Shown here in pieces: positions 16,977-27,579 of a DNA stretch of 64,000 bases. The first letter of the stretch is position 1, and each line of letters opens with the position of its first letter. The notes beneath the pieces were generated by a model that saw nothing but the letters and a program-made list of their open reading frames with translations, searched no databases and was not told the origin of the DNA. Made by a program: the position numbers and the translations under genes. The DNA is from Streptomyces sp. NBC_01237 (GTDB lineage: Bacteria > Actinomycetota > Actinomycetes > Streptomycetales > Streptomycetaceae): positions 6,076,001-6,140,000 of the forward strand of contig NZ_CP108508.1 in the NCBI RefSeq assembly GCF_035917275.1, written 5' to 3'.

Positions 16977-18193
16977 GCGTCAGGACGGTGGTGACGGGTC
17001 TCGGCATCGCGGCACCCAACGGGCTCGGCATCGAGGAGTACTGGTCCGCCACCCTCGCGGGGCGCGGGGCGATCGGACCGCTCACCCGGTTCGACGCCTC
17101 CTCCTACCCGGCGCGGCTGGCGGGCGAGATCCGGGGATTCACGGCCGCGGAGCACCTGCCCGGCAGGCTGCTGCCGCAGACCGACCGGATGACCCAGCTC
17201 GCCCTGGTCAGCGCCGGCTGGGCGCTGGACGACGCCGGAGTCGTACCGGACGAGCTGCCCGCGTACGACATGGGCGTGATCACGGCCAGCCATGCGGGCG
17301 GCTTCGAGTTCGGCCAGAACGAACTGAAGGCGCTGTGGAGCAAGGGCGGCAAGTACGTCAGCGCGTACCAGTCCTTCGCGTGGTTCTACGCCGTCAACAG
17401 CGGCCAGATATCCATCCGCAACGGCATGCGCGGCCCCAGCGGTGTCGTCGTCAGCGATCAGGCGGGCGGTCTGGACGCGATCGCGCAGGCCCGCCGCCAG
17501 ATCCGCAAGGGCACCCCGCTGATCGTCTCCGGCGCCGTCGACGCCTCCCTCTGAACCTGGGGGTGGGTGGCCCAGCTCGCCGGCGGCCGGCTCAGCCGGA
17601 GCGAGGACCCCGGCCACGCCTATGTGCCCTTCGATGACGCGGCCGTCGGTCATGTGCCGGGCGAGGGTGGGGCGTTGCTCATCCTGGAGGACGCCGAACA
17701 CGCCCGGTCCCGCGGCGCCCGGCAGATCTACGGCGAGATCACCGGCCACGCCTCCACCTTCGACCCGCCGCCGTGGAGCGGCCGGGGGCCCGCCGTGCAG
17801 CGGGTCATCGAAGAGGCGCTGGCCGACGCGGGGACCGTCCCCGACGAGGTGGACGTCGTCTTCGCGGACGCGGCGGCGCTGCCCGAGCTCGACCGGATCG
17901 AGGCCGCCGCGATCACCAAGGTGTTCGGACCGTACGCGGTGCCGGTCACCGCGCCCAAGACCATGACCGGGCGGCTCTACTCGGGTGCCGCGCCGCTCGA
18001 CGTGGCCGCCGCGTGCCTGGCCATCCGGGACGGACTGATCCCGCCGACCATCCACAGCTCGCTCTCCGGCCGGTACGAGATCGACCTGGTGACCGGTGCT
18101 CCGCGCACCGCCCCGGTACGCACCGCGCTGGTGGTGGCCCGCGGCCACGGGGGGTTCAACTCCGCGGTCGTGGTGCGCGCACCACGCGACTGA
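16973..18193 (+). pseudogene. Ketosynthase beta / chain-length factor, interrupted by an in-frame TGA
   Basis: The frame from GTG 16973 encodes a CLF of normal size (406 positions) except that codon 194 is TGA (17552-17554). Before it, the 193-residue N-terminal half includes the diagnostic Gln163 replacing the KS cysteine (VVSDQAGGLDA). After it, the same frame continues TWGWVAQLAGGRLS and the whole C-terminal half (HVPGEGGALLILED, TGRLYSGAAPLDVAAACLAI, GFNSAVVV) with no other defect and unchanged codon bias. Related CLFs read SLCPWGW or SALDPWGW here, so TGA replaces a Cys/Asp codon. Options: a recent nonsense mutation, a sequence error, UGA readthrough, or restart at GTG 17567 giving two half-proteins. 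Confidence 0.85.
17552..17554 (+). other. In-frame TGA codon inside the CLF gene
   Basis: TGA is flanked by CTC and ACC in the CLF frame (reads S-L-stop-T-W-G-W), at a conserved Cys/Asp position. A GTG in the same frame follows 12 bases later, preceded by a G-rich tract that could allow reinitiation. If the ancestral codon was TGC, a single C-to-A change explains it. Confidence 0.85.
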
Positions 18194-18303
18194 CCCGCAC
18201 CGGCACCGCACCACAGGCACCGCGCGACCGACACCCGGGCCCCCCGCCCGGCGAACGTCCCGCCTGTGCACCTCCGTTGTGACGCACTCAGGAAAGGACC
18301 GCC

Positions 18304-18576
18304 ATGTCCATCGACATCGCCTTCACCATCGACGACCTCAAGCACATCCTGCGCGAGGGCGCCGGAGCGGACGAGAGCGTCGACCTCGACGGCGACATCC
18401 TCGACGCCGCCTTCGACGAGCTGGGCTACGAGTCCCTCGCGATGCTGGAGACCGCCGGCCGCATCGAGCGCGAGTTCGGGATCAGCCTCGACGAGGAGGC
18501 GTTCAGCACCGCGGGCACGCCCCGCGCCCTGATCGCGCTGGTCAACACCCATCTGTCGGCGACACAGACCGCCTGA
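18304..18576 (+). CDS. Acyl carrier protein of the type II PKS
   Basis: 90 residues. The phosphopantetheine site is Ser44 in DELGYESLAMLE, close to the family consensus DLGYDSLALLE. AGGAAAGGA precedes the ATG. It lies directly after the CLF in the standard KS-alpha/KS-beta/ACP order and carries the growing polyketide. A phosphopantetheinyl transferase must be supplied from elsewhere in the genome. Confidence 0.95.
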   Translation: MSIDIAFTIDDLKHILREGAGADESVDLDGDILDAAFDELGYESLAMLETAGRIEREFGISLDEEAFSTAGTPRALIALVNTHLSATQTA

Positions 18577-18631
18577 CGTCCCGCCCGCCCGGCACCTTCC
18601 GGGGCCGGATCCGCAATCAGGAGAGGCACAC

Positions 18632-19417
18632 ATGACGCACGACGTATCCAGGGTCGCCCTCGTCACCGGCGGGACCAGCGGCATCGGACTGGCGGCCACC
18701 CGGCTGCTGGCCCGGCAGGGCCACCGGGTCTTCCTCTGCGCACGGAGCGCGGACACCGTCTCCCGCACGGTCAAGGAGCTCCGGACCGAGGGCCTGGACG
18801 TGGACGGAACCGTCGCGGACGTGGGGTCCAAGGAGGATGTCGCCTCGTTCGTCGAAGCGGCCGTCGCCCGCTACGGAACGGTCGACGTCCTGGTGAACAA
18901 CGCGGGCCGCAGCGGCGGCGGGGTGACCGCCGACATCGCGGACGAGCTGTGGCTGGACGTGATCAACACCAACCTCAACAGCGTCTTCTTCATGACCCGG
19001 GAGGTGCTCACCACCGGCGGCATGCGGGAGAAGGACCGCGGCCGGATCATCAACATCGCCTCCACCGCGGGCAAACAGGGCGTCGTCCTGGGCGCCCCGT
19101 ACTCCGCCTCCAAGCACGGGGTCGTCGGCTTCACCAAAGCCCTCGGCAACGAGCTCGCGCCGTCCGGCATCACCGTCAACGCGGTCTGCCCCGGCTATGT
19201 GGAGACCCCGATGGCCCAGCGGGTGCGCCAGGGGTACGCCGCCGCGTACGACACCGGCGAGGAGCAGATCATGCAGAAGTTCACGGCCAAGATCCCGCTC
19301 GGCCGCTACTCCACCCCCGAGGAGGTCGCCGGGCTCGTCGGCTATCTCGCCTCCGACACCGCGGCCTCCATCACCGCCCAGGCGCTGAACGTCTGCGGCG
19401 GCCTGGGCAACTTCTGA
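18632..19417 (+). CDS. Polyketide C9 ketoreductase (ActIII-type SDR)
   Basis: 261 residues, the same length as ActIII. TGGTSGIG cofactor motif, NNAGRSGGG, catalytic Ser in NIASTAGKQG and YSASKHG pair, then the C-terminal PGYVETPMA. The family reduces the C9 carbonyl of the nascent ACP-bound chain with NADPH before or during first-ring cyclisation. Position between ACP and aromatase is the usual one for angucycline clusters. Confidence 0.92.
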   Translation: MTHDVSRVALVTGGTSGIGLAATRLLARQGHRVFLCARSADTVSRTVKELRTEGLDVDGTVADVGSKEDVASFVEAAVARYGTVDVLVNNAGRSGGGVTADIADELWLDVINTNLNSVFFMTREVLTTGGMREKDRGRIINIASTAGKQGVVLGAPYSASKHGVVGFTKALGNELAPSGITVNAVCPGYVETPMAQRVRQGYAAAYDTGEEQIMQKFTAKIPLGRYSTPEEVAGLVGYLASDTAASITAQALNVCGGLGNF

Positions 19418-19435
19418 GCCCGGCCGCCCGCCCGC

Positions 19436-19490
19436 GGGAGCCCGGCAACCCACAGGAGCCCGGCCACCCACGGGAGCCCGGCCGCGCACC
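19436..19490. repeat. Short imperfect tandem repeat in the KR-aromatase spacer
   Basis: About three imperfect copies of a ~19-bp unit beginning GGGAGCCCGGC and ending in CACA/CACG fill the 95-bp gap between ketoreductase and aromatase genes. No function is evident; replication slippage in GC-rich DNA is the simple explanation. Confidence 0.5.
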
Positions 19491-19512
19491 ACAGGAAAAG
19501 GAGAGGACAGAG

Positions 19513-20460
19513 ATGACGGAGCAGGCGCCCCGCGAGGTCGAGCACGAGATCACGGTGCAGGCACCCGCCACGGAGGTGTACCGCCTCCTGGCGGAGGTGG
19601 AGAACTGGCCCAGGCTCTTCCCGCCGTCGGTGTACGTGGACTACGCGGAGAAGAACGGCAACGAGGAACGCATCCGCATCTGGGCCACCGCCAACGGCGA
19701 GGCCAAGAACTGGACATCGCGCCGCACCCTCGACCCGGAGGGCCTGCGCATCACCTTCCGGCAGGAGGTCTCCGCGCCTCCGGTGGCCGAGATGAGCGGC
19801 ACCTGGATCATCGAGGCACGCGGGGCCTCCGAGACACGGGTCCGCCTGCTGCACACCTACCGGGCCATCGACGACGATCCGGAGGGCCTGGACTGGATCG
19901 ACAAGGCGGTGGACCGCAACAGCAGGGCCGAACTCCCGGCGCTGAAGGAGAACCTGGAGCTGGCCGCCGAGTCCGCCGGGCTCACCCTCTCCTTCGAGGA
20001 CAGCGTCCGGATCGACGGTTCGGCCAAGGACGCCTTCGACTTCGTCAACGAGGCCCAGCTGTGGACGGAGCGGCTGCCGCACGTCCACGAGGTGCGCCTG
20101 ACGGAGGACAGCCCCGGCGTCCAGACCCTGCGGATGGACACCGTGGCGAAGGACGGCTCCACGCACACCACGGAGTCGGTCAGGATCTGCTTCCCGCACC
20201 ACCGGATCGCGTACAAGCAGACCACCCTCCCGGCCCTGATGACCCTGCACACCGGCTACTGGCAGTTCGACGAGCAGGACGACGGCGGCACGGTCGCGAC
20301 CTCCCAGCACACCGTGGTGGTCAACACCGCGAACATCACGGCGATCCTCGGCCCGGACGCCGGTGTGCCCGAGGCCCGCGCGTTCCTGCGGGAGGCCCTG
20401 GGCACGAACAGCCGGGCCACCCTCGGCCATGCCAAGGCGTTCGCGGAAGCGCGGCGCTGA
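19513..20460 (+). CDS. Didomain aromatase/cyclase
   Basis: 315 residues made of two START/SRPBCC-like halves (about residues 8-150 and 160-310). Each begins with the family's VxAPxxEVYxLLAEVENWPRLFP-like helix-grip region (second copy: IDGSAKDAFDFVNEAQLWTERLP). Didomain ARO/CYCs such as ActVII, PgaL and JadD act on C9-reduced chains, fixing and aromatising the first ring. Matches the presence of a C9 ketoreductase upstream. AAGGAGAGG ribosome site precedes the ATG. Confidence 0.92.
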   Translation: MTEQAPREVEHEITVQAPATEVYRLLAEVENWPRLFPPSVYVDYAEKNGNEERIRIWATANGEAKNWTSRRTLDPEGLRITFRQEVSAPPVAEMSGTWIIEARGASETRVRLLHTYRAIDDDPEGLDWIDKAVDRNSRAELPALKENLELAAESAGLTLSFEDSVRIDGSAKDAFDFVNEAQLWTERLPHVHEVRLTEDSPGVQTLRMDTVAKDGSTHTTESVRICFPHHRIAYKQTTLPALMTLHTGYWQFDEQDDGGTVATSQHTVVVNTANITAILGPDAGVPEARAFLREALGTNSRATLGHAKAFAEARR

Positions 20461-20464
20461 GGCG

Positions 20465-22561
20465 ATGGGCGGCGCGGCGGAGATGGACGGGGCGGTGGGC
20501 GGGGCCGTACAGGCCGACGAGGGCGGGGCCGTGGACGTGATCGTCGTCGGCGCCGGTCCCGTGGGCCTGCTGCTCGCGGGTGAACTCGCCGCGGGCGGTG
20601 CCCGGGTGACCGTGCTGGAACGGCTGGACCGGCCGACCGCCGAGTCCCGGGCCTCCATCCTGCACACCAGGACCATGGAGATCTTCGCGGACCGGGGCGT
20701 CCTCGACCGGCTGGGACCTCTGCCCGACGGCGGGCGCGGCCACTTCGGCGGCATGCCGCTCGACCCCGCGCTCGCCGACCCCGCCCACCCGTACGCCGGC
20801 CAGTGGGAGTGCCTGCAGAGCCGCCTGGAACCCGTGCTCCAGAGCTGGGCCGAGGACCTGGGCGCCGAGGTCCGCCGCGGCCTGACCGTCACCGCCCTGA
20901 CCGCCACCGGACCGGACAGCGCCGGGGCCGTCACCACCGGACCGGACACCACCGGGCCGGACGGGCGGGCGGGCGGGGTGCGGGTGGAAGCGGCCGGTCC
21001 CGGTGGGCGCACGCGCGCCTTCGCGGCCTCCTACGTCGTGGGATGCGACGGCGAGCGCAGCTCCGTACGGTGGCTCGCCGGGTTCGGGACCGAGGGCGAG
21101 GACGCCACCCGGGAGATGCTCCGGGCCGATGTGCTGGACATCGCCGTGCCGGACCGGAGGCTGCGGCGCTACCCGAACGGCACCGCCACCGCCCATCGCA
21201 GGGCCGACGGCAGCACCCGCCTGATGGTCCACGACCGCACCCGTGCTCCCGCCGGGCACACCGGTGCGCCGGAGTTCGAGGAGGTCGTGGCGGCCTGGGC
21301 GCGGGTGACCGGTGAGGACATCGGCCACGGCCGGCCCCGCTGGCTCAACCGGTTCGACAACGCCCGTCTCCAGGCCACCCGTTACCGGTCGGGCCGGGTC
21401 CTTCTGGCGGGCGACGCGGCGCATGTCCAGATGCCCGTCGGCGGCCAGGCACTGAACCTGGGGCTCCAGGACGCGGCCTCCCTGGGGCCCCGGCTCGCCG
21501 CGCTGGTCACCGGCCGGGCCGGTGAGGAGGTGCTGGACGCCTACGACGCGGAGCGCCGTCACGCCGGAGCCCGCACCCTGACCGACATCCAGGCCCAGGC
21601 GCTGCTGCTGTTCGGCGGCCCGGAGGTGGACGGCGCGCGGGAGGTGTTCGCCGAACTGCTGGGACAGGACGACGTACGCCGTCACCTCGCCCGGAGGATC
21701 AGCGGCCTGGACACCCCGCACACCCCGCAGAGCGCAGTGCGTTCCCCCTCCGCTTCCCACCCGACTCCCCCTACCGAGCAAAGGAGTTCCCCCATGAGCA
21801 GGCTCACCGGAAAGACCGCTCTCGTCACCGGTTCCAGCCGCGGCATCGGCCGCGCCACCGCCGTGCGGCTGGCCCGCGAAGGCGCCCTGGTCGCCGTGCA
21901 CTACGCGAGCAACGAGGAGGCCGCGCGGGAGACGGTCACCCGGATCGAGAAGGAGGGCGGCAGGGCCTTCCCGGTACGGGCGGAGCTGGGCGTCCCCGGC
22001 GATGTGCACGAGCTGTTCCTCGGCCTGGAACAGGGCCTCAAGGAGCGCACCGGCGAGACCACCCTCGACATCCTCGTGAACAACGCGGCCGTCACCGGCA
22101 ACGACGGGATCCAGCCCGAGGACGTCACCGCCGAAGACCTCGACCGGTACTTCGCGGTGAACGCCAGGGCGCCGTTCCTCCTCGCGCAGCGCGCCGTACG
22201 GAACATGCCGGACGGGGGCAGGATCATCAACATCTCCTCCGGCCTCACCCGGTGCGCGGTGCCCGAACAGGTCGCCTACTCGATGACCAAGGGCGCCCTG
22301 GAACAGATCACCCTGCACCTCGCCAGGCATCTGGCCCCCCGCGGGATCACCGTCAACAGCGTGGCCCCCGGCATCACCAACAACGGCGCACCCGTCTTCG
22401 ACATCCCGGAGGCGGTGGAGCAGATGGCGCGGACCTCGGCCTTCAACCGGGTCGGTGAGGTGGGCGACATCGCGGACGTGGTGGCCTTCGTCGCGAGCGA
22501 GGAGTCCCGGTGGATCACCGGCTCCTACATCGACGCCAGCGGCGGGACCCTGCTCGGATGA
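20465..22561 (+). CDS. Bifunctional oxygenase-reductase (PgaM/JadF-like fusion)
   Basis: 698 residues: FAD hydroxylase (1 to ~430; VIVVGAGPVG, VVGCDGERSSVRWLAG, GDAAHVQMPVGGQALN) fused through a Ser/Pro-rich linker to an SDR (from residue 444; TGSSRGIG, NNAA, YSMTKG). In PgaM of the gaudimycin pathway the same fusion performs 2,3-dehydration and C12b oxygenation, with the SDR half as C6 ketoreductase. The start is uncertain: ATG 20465 or 20483 are both before the Rossmann motif. Compared with PgaE-type enzymes the oxygenase half is shortened at its C-terminus. The SDR half can also be translated alone from 21794. Confidence 0.88.
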   Translation: MGGAAEMDGAVGGAVQADEGGAVDVIVVGAGPVGLLLAGELAAGGARVTVLERLDRPTAESRASILHTRTMEIFADRGVLDRLGPLPDGGRGHFGGMPLDPALADPAHPYAGQWECLQSRLEPVLQSWAEDLGAEVRRGLTVTALTATGPDSAGAVTTGPDTTGPDGRAGGVRVEAAGPGGRTRAFAASYVVGCDGERSSVRWLAGFGTEGEDATREMLRADVLDIAVPDRRLRRYPNGTATAHRRADGSTRLMVHDRTRAPAGHTGAPEFEEVVAAWARVTGEDIGHGRPRWLNRFDNARLQATRYRSGRVLLAGDAAHVQMPVGGQALNLGLQDAASLGPRLAALVTGRAGEEVLDAYDAERRHAGARTLTDIQAQALLLFGGPEVDGAREVFAELLGQDDVRRHLARRISGLDTPHTPQSAVRSPSASHPTPPTEQRSSPMSRLTGKTALVTGSSRGIGRATAVRLAREGALVAVHYASNEEAARETVTRIEKEGGRAFPVRAELGVPGDVHELFLGLEQGLKERTGETTLDILVNNAAVTGNDGIQPEDVTAEDLDRYFAVNARAPFLLAQRAVRNMPDGGRIINISSGLTRCAVPEQVAYSMTKGALEQITLHLARHLAPRGITVNSVAPGITNNGAPVFDIPEAVEQMARTSAFNRVGEVGDIADVVAFVASEESRWITGSYIDASGGTLLG
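21794..22561 (+). CDS. Nested reductase gene (PgaMred-like) inside the fusion
   Basis: ATG 21794 lies inside the preceding gene, in the same frame, just before the SDR domain, and has a strong AAAGGAG seven to eight bases upstream. It would give a free 255-residue SDR starting MSRLTGKTALVTGSSRG. In Streptomyces sp. PGA64 the PgaM gene is known to produce both full-length protein and the separate reductase from such an internal start, which assemble together. The same arrangement is inferred here from the ribosome site and linker. Confidence 0.7.
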   Translation: MSRLTGKTALVTGSSRGIGRATAVRLAREGALVAVHYASNEEAARETVTRIEKEGGRAFPVRAELGVPGDVHELFLGLEQGLKERTGETTLDILVNNAAVTGNDGIQPEDVTAEDLDRYFAVNARAPFLLAQRAVRNMPDGGRIINISSGLTRCAVPEQVAYSMTKGALEQITLHLARHLAPRGITVNSVAPGITNNGAPVFDIPEAVEQMARTSAFNRVGEVGDIADVVAFVASEESRWITGSYIDASGGTLLG

Positions 22562-23318
22562 CCGCCACCGGTGCGCGGGTGGCGCTGGTCACCGGCGCGA
22601 ACAAGGGCATCGGACGCGCCGTGGCCCGTCGGCTCGGCGAGCTGGGCATGTGCGTCTACCTGGGCGCCCGCGACGAGGAGCGCGGGCGCACCGCCGAACG
22701 CGAGCTGCGCGCGGACGGCCTCGACATCCGCTTCGTACGTCTCGATGTGACGGACGAGTCCTCCGTGGCGCTCGCCGCCAAGCGCATCGGGGCCGAGTCG
22801 GACCACCTGGACGTCCTGGTGAACAACGCGGGCACCGGCGGTCCGGTGGGCGCCCCCAGCGAGACTCCGCTCGCCGAGGTCCGCAGGACCTACGAGACCA
22901 ATGTCTTCGGTGTCATCACCGTGACCAACGCGATGATTCCGCTGCTGCGCCGCTCCACGGCCGCACGCATCGTGAACGTCAGCAGCCTGCTCGGATCCCT
23001 GACCCACGCGGCGCGACGGCAGGACCCCTCCGGCGTCTTCCCGGAGGGTGTCTTCCCGGCGGTGCTGGACTACAACACCTCCAAGGCCGCGCTGAACGCC
23101 CTCACCGTCACGTACGCCAATGAGCTGCGGGAGGAGGGGATATTGGTCAACGCGGTCTCGCCCGGGTTCGTGGCGACCGACATCAACGGCCACCGCGGAG
23201 ACCTCACACCGGAACAGGGCGCGCGGATCCCCGTACGGCTGGCCACCCTCGGCGCGGACGGCCCGACGGCCTCCTTCGTCGGCGAGGACGGTACCCCCAC
23301 CGGTCAGGAACTGGCCTG

Positions 23319-23322
<4 letters not shown>
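22558..23322 (+). CDS. SDR-family ketoreductase
   Basis: 254 residues from ATG 22558, overlapping the PgaM-like stop (ATGA). TGANKGIG, NNAGTGG, VNVSSLLGS and YNTSK are intact SDR motifs. It is of the carbonyl-reductase subtype, like the SDR at 7861-8568, rather than the ActIII subtype. Its operon position suggests a second, later ketoreduction of the angucyclinone. Substrate unassigned. Confidence 0.82.
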
Positions 23323-25136
<1,814 letters not shown>

Positions 25137-25148
25137 GGGGAGCGCAGA

Positions 25149-26447
25149 ATGACGATCCGTCACTCGGCCCGTGCCTCCGGTGCGCCGCCCGGCCCGGCGC
25201 CCTGGGGAGCACGCGGGTGGGCCCTGCTGTTCGTGCTGTCGGGAAACATGGTCCTGGACGCCATCGAGGTGTCCGTGGTGCTCGTGGCCCTGCCCACGAT
25301 CGGCACCGACCTCGGCATGGGCCTGATGACGGTGCAGTGGCTGATGAGCGGCTTCGCCCTCGGCTTCGCCGCACTGCTGCTCCTCGGCCCCCGCGTCCAC
25401 GCGCGCTGGGGCAGGCGCCGGGCCTACCTCGGCGCGATGCTCCTGTTCGCCGTCGCCTCGGTGGTGGGCGGCCTGGCCGACGGCGAGGGGCTGCTGATCG
25501 CCACCCGTGTCGTCAAGGGCTTCTGCGCCGCGCTGACGGCACCGACCGGGCTGGCCATCATCAGCACCACGTTCCGGGAGGGGCCGCAGCAGCGCCGGGC
25601 GGTGTCGGTCTACTCCCTCTTCGGTGCGGCCGGATTCACCGCCGGGGTGCTCCTCTCGGCGGCACTCCTCGAATCGAGCTGGCGCTGGACGTTCCTCTTC
25701 CCCGCGCCGGTCGCGGTCGTGCTGCTGCTCCTGGGCGCACGGCTCATCCCCGAGGACACCGGGGCCGACGCCCCCGGTCCCGTACCGGAGGCGCGGCCGG
25801 CGGAGGCGGGACCGCGGCCGAAGTCCGGTGCGGCGGCGCTGCTGCGCGACGGCCCGCTGGTGCGGTCGGCCCTGGGCGCGGCCACGCTCAACGGCACGTA
25901 CGCCGGTCTGCTGCTGCTGATCACCTTCCAGATCCAGCGCCAACTGGCCTGGTCCCCGTGGCAGTGCGCGCTGGCCCTGCTTCCCGCCTGTGTGCCCCTG
26001 GCGGTGGCCGTCCCCTTCGCGGGGCGCCTCGTCGGCCGCTTCGGTACGGCCGGGCTGATCGCCCTGGGAGCGCTCGCCCCCTTCCTCGGCCATGTGCTGT
26101 ACCTGTGGCGTGCGGACGCGGGAGCGTACTGGACCGGGATGCTGCCGGTGCTGCTGCTGGTGGAGACCGGCTTCGTCCTGTCCTTCGCGGCACTGAACAT
26201 GCAGTCCACATCGACCGTCCGGCCCGCCGACCGCGCGCTGGCCGTGCCGCTCTACCAGACCGGTGTCCAGCTCGGGGCCGTCCTCACGCTGCCGCTGGTC
26301 GCGCTCCTGACGACCAGCTACGACAGCTACCGGCCCGCCGTCGCGCTGATCACGGCCGTCGGCGCCGCGGGCCTGCTCATCGCGCTCACCGGCCTCGCTC
26401 CCCGCCACCACCACCCCGTACCACCGGACGGAAAGGCCCGCACATGA
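25149..26447 (+). CDS. MFS exporter in the polyketide operon
   Basis: 432 residues with about 12-14 hydrophobic segments. LDAIEVSVVLVALPTIGTDL and the WLMSGFALGFAALLLL block are typical of DHA2 drug:H+ antiporters. GAGGGGAGC precedes ATG 25149. The stop overlaps the next ATG (ATGA). As the exporter inside the operon it is the likely self-resistance and export pump for the product. Confidence 0.85.
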   Translation: MTIRHSARASGAPPGPAPWGARGWALLFVLSGNMVLDAIEVSVVLVALPTIGTDLGMGLMTVQWLMSGFALGFAALLLLGPRVHARWGRRRAYLGAMLLFAVASVVGGLADGEGLLIATRVVKGFCAALTAPTGLAIISTTFREGPQQRRAVSVYSLFGAAGFTAGVLLSAALLESSWRWTFLFPAPVAVVLLLLGARLIPEDTGADAPGPVPEARPAEAGPRPKSGAAALLRDGPLVRSALGAATLNGTYAGLLLLITFQIQRQLAWSPWQCALALLPACVPLAVAVPFAGRLVGRFGTAGLIALGALAPFLGHVLYLWRADAGAYWTGMLPVLLLVETGFVLSFAALNMQSTSTVRPADRALAVPLYQTGVQLGAVLTLPLVALLTTSYDSYRPAVALITAVGAAGLLIALTGLAPRHHHPVPPDGKART

Positions 26448-27097
26448 CCGAGCACGCCCTTCGTACGGGATCCGGGGACATGCCGTCGGTGCGGCGCACG
26501 GACGCCGCGGCCGTCTTCGTCGGCCAGTTGTTCGTGCCCGACGGGCAGCGGGGGACCGCCGTCCTGGAGCGGACGGCCGGACGATGGGCCGGGACTCCCT
26601 GGCCCCCGTCGATGCTCTCCTTCAGCTGCTACCTCAGTACGGAGCAGGACACCGTGCTGACCTACGCGCAGAGCGCCGACGCGGACTCCTGCCGCCCCTT
26701 CGTCCACACCCTGGGGGAAGCGGAGCCGTGGGGCACGGTCGAGTACCGGCTGCGCCGGAGCGTGGTGCCGTCCGGCGCTTCCGGTATGCCGGGGTGCATG
26801 GTCGTCGCGACGTTCGACGTGGACGGCGCCGAACGGCAGGACCACCTCATCCGCACGCTGTCCGACGCGCTGGAGGACATGCCCGCGGACCGGACGGCGG
26901 GCATGCTCTCCGCGAACTTCCACACCGCGACCGACGGCACCCGGGTCCTCAACTACGCGGAGTGGACGACCGACGAGGCGCACACCGGATTCCTCGACGG
27001 CTCCGCACGGGTGACGACGCTGCGGGTCAGCGGTGACATCCCCGGGGTGCGCCCCATCGGCTTCAAGCGCTACCACCTCCACCGAAGTCTGGGATGA
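26444..27097 (+). CDS. Two-domain antibiotic-biosynthesis-monooxygenase (ABM)-type protein
   Basis: 217 residues made of two ferredoxin-like ABM halves. The first has LSFSCYLSTEQDTVLTYAQ; the second MLSANFHTATDGTRVLNYAE, the classic ABM SxNFHxxxDGTRVxNYAxW motif. Two-domain cofactor-independent or flavin-dependent enzymes of this size in angucycline clusters include the AlpJ/JadG/GilOII group, which oxidise and cleave or contract ring B. Membership in that group is a guess from size and context. Coupled to the MFS gene by a 4-bp overlap. A paralogue lies at 32363-33055. Confidence 0.7.
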   Translation: MTEHALRTGSGDMPSVRRTDAAAVFVGQLFVPDGQRGTAVLERTAGRWAGTPWPPSMLSFSCYLSTEQDTVLTYAQSADADSCRPFVHTLGEAEPWGTVEYRLRRSVVPSGASGMPGCMVVATFDVDGAERQDHLIRTLSDALEDMPADRTAGMLSANFHTATDGTRVLNYAEWTTDEAHTGFLDGSARVTTLRVSGDIPGVRPIGFKRYHLHRSLG

Positions 27098-27113
27098 GAC
27101 ACAGGGCACGGCG

Positions 27114-27452
27114 GTGACCGCCGAACCGCTTCCGGCCGGGCTGCGCACCGCGTACGCCGTCGACGCCGTGCCCGCCGTCACGCTGTTCCCCGAAGAGGAG
27201 GAGCCCGTCGCCGGGGCCTGGCTCGGGCCGGCGGACGCCGTCGTGGTGATCGCGCCGGACACCGCGACGTTCCGGGTCCGCCCCAGTCCGGAACTCGACG
27301 CCCCCGCCCGGAAGTTGCTCGGCGCTCCGCGCGGCCGGTGGCTGGTTCAGGACGGTCCGGCGCTCACCGCGGCCGGCCACCCGCCGGTGAACCGGACCGG
27401 TGGTGGTCAACCTTGGTGCTATTTACCTCCTCGCTCCGCTGCGCGCATGTGA
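27114..27452 (+). CDS. Unrecognised small protein, possibly 3'-truncated, with a TTA codon
   Basis: 112 residues from GTG 27114. Codons up to about 27400 are strongly GC3-biased and read like real protein (LRTAYAVDAVPAVTLFPEEE, then AVVVIAPDTATF). After that the bias collapses (GGT GGT GGT CAA CCT, and TTA at 27423-27425) and the C-terminus looks random. This suggests a gene whose original 3' end was lost, near the right edge of the biosynthetic operon. No family recognised. If the TTA is translated, expression would depend on bldA. Confidence 0.5.
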   Translation: MTAEPLPAGLRTAYAVDAVPAVTLFPEEEEPVAGAWLGPADAVVVIAPDTATFRVRPSPELDAPARKLLGAPRGRWLVQDGPALTAAGHPPVNRTGGGQPWCYLPPRSAARM

Positions 27453-27579
27453 CGATGCAGCAGCCGAAGGCGTTGGCGAAGACGCGTCGTGAAGCTCCGG
27501 GAGACGCCTATGGCTCAGGGGGTCATCCAGGTGTTCCAGTCCCGGCCCGACGCACAGCAGCAGTCCGAGGTCCGGGGGG

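Noticed and set aside
17555..17620. SECIS-like hairpin after the CLF TGA
   Set aside because: Short GC stems (for example GCCGG/CCGGC) can be drawn, but such stems are expected by chance at this GC content; not enough to claim selenocysteine insertion.
17567..18193. Independent gene for the CLF C-terminal half
   Set aside because: Same frame as the upstream half with only one TGA between them; kept as one interrupted CLF, with reinitiation noted as a possibility.
18949..20460. 503-codon frame fusing a KR shadow to the aromatase
   Set aside because: The part before 19513 is an out-of-frame reading of the ketoreductase; the aromatase begins at ATG 19513 with its own ribosome site.
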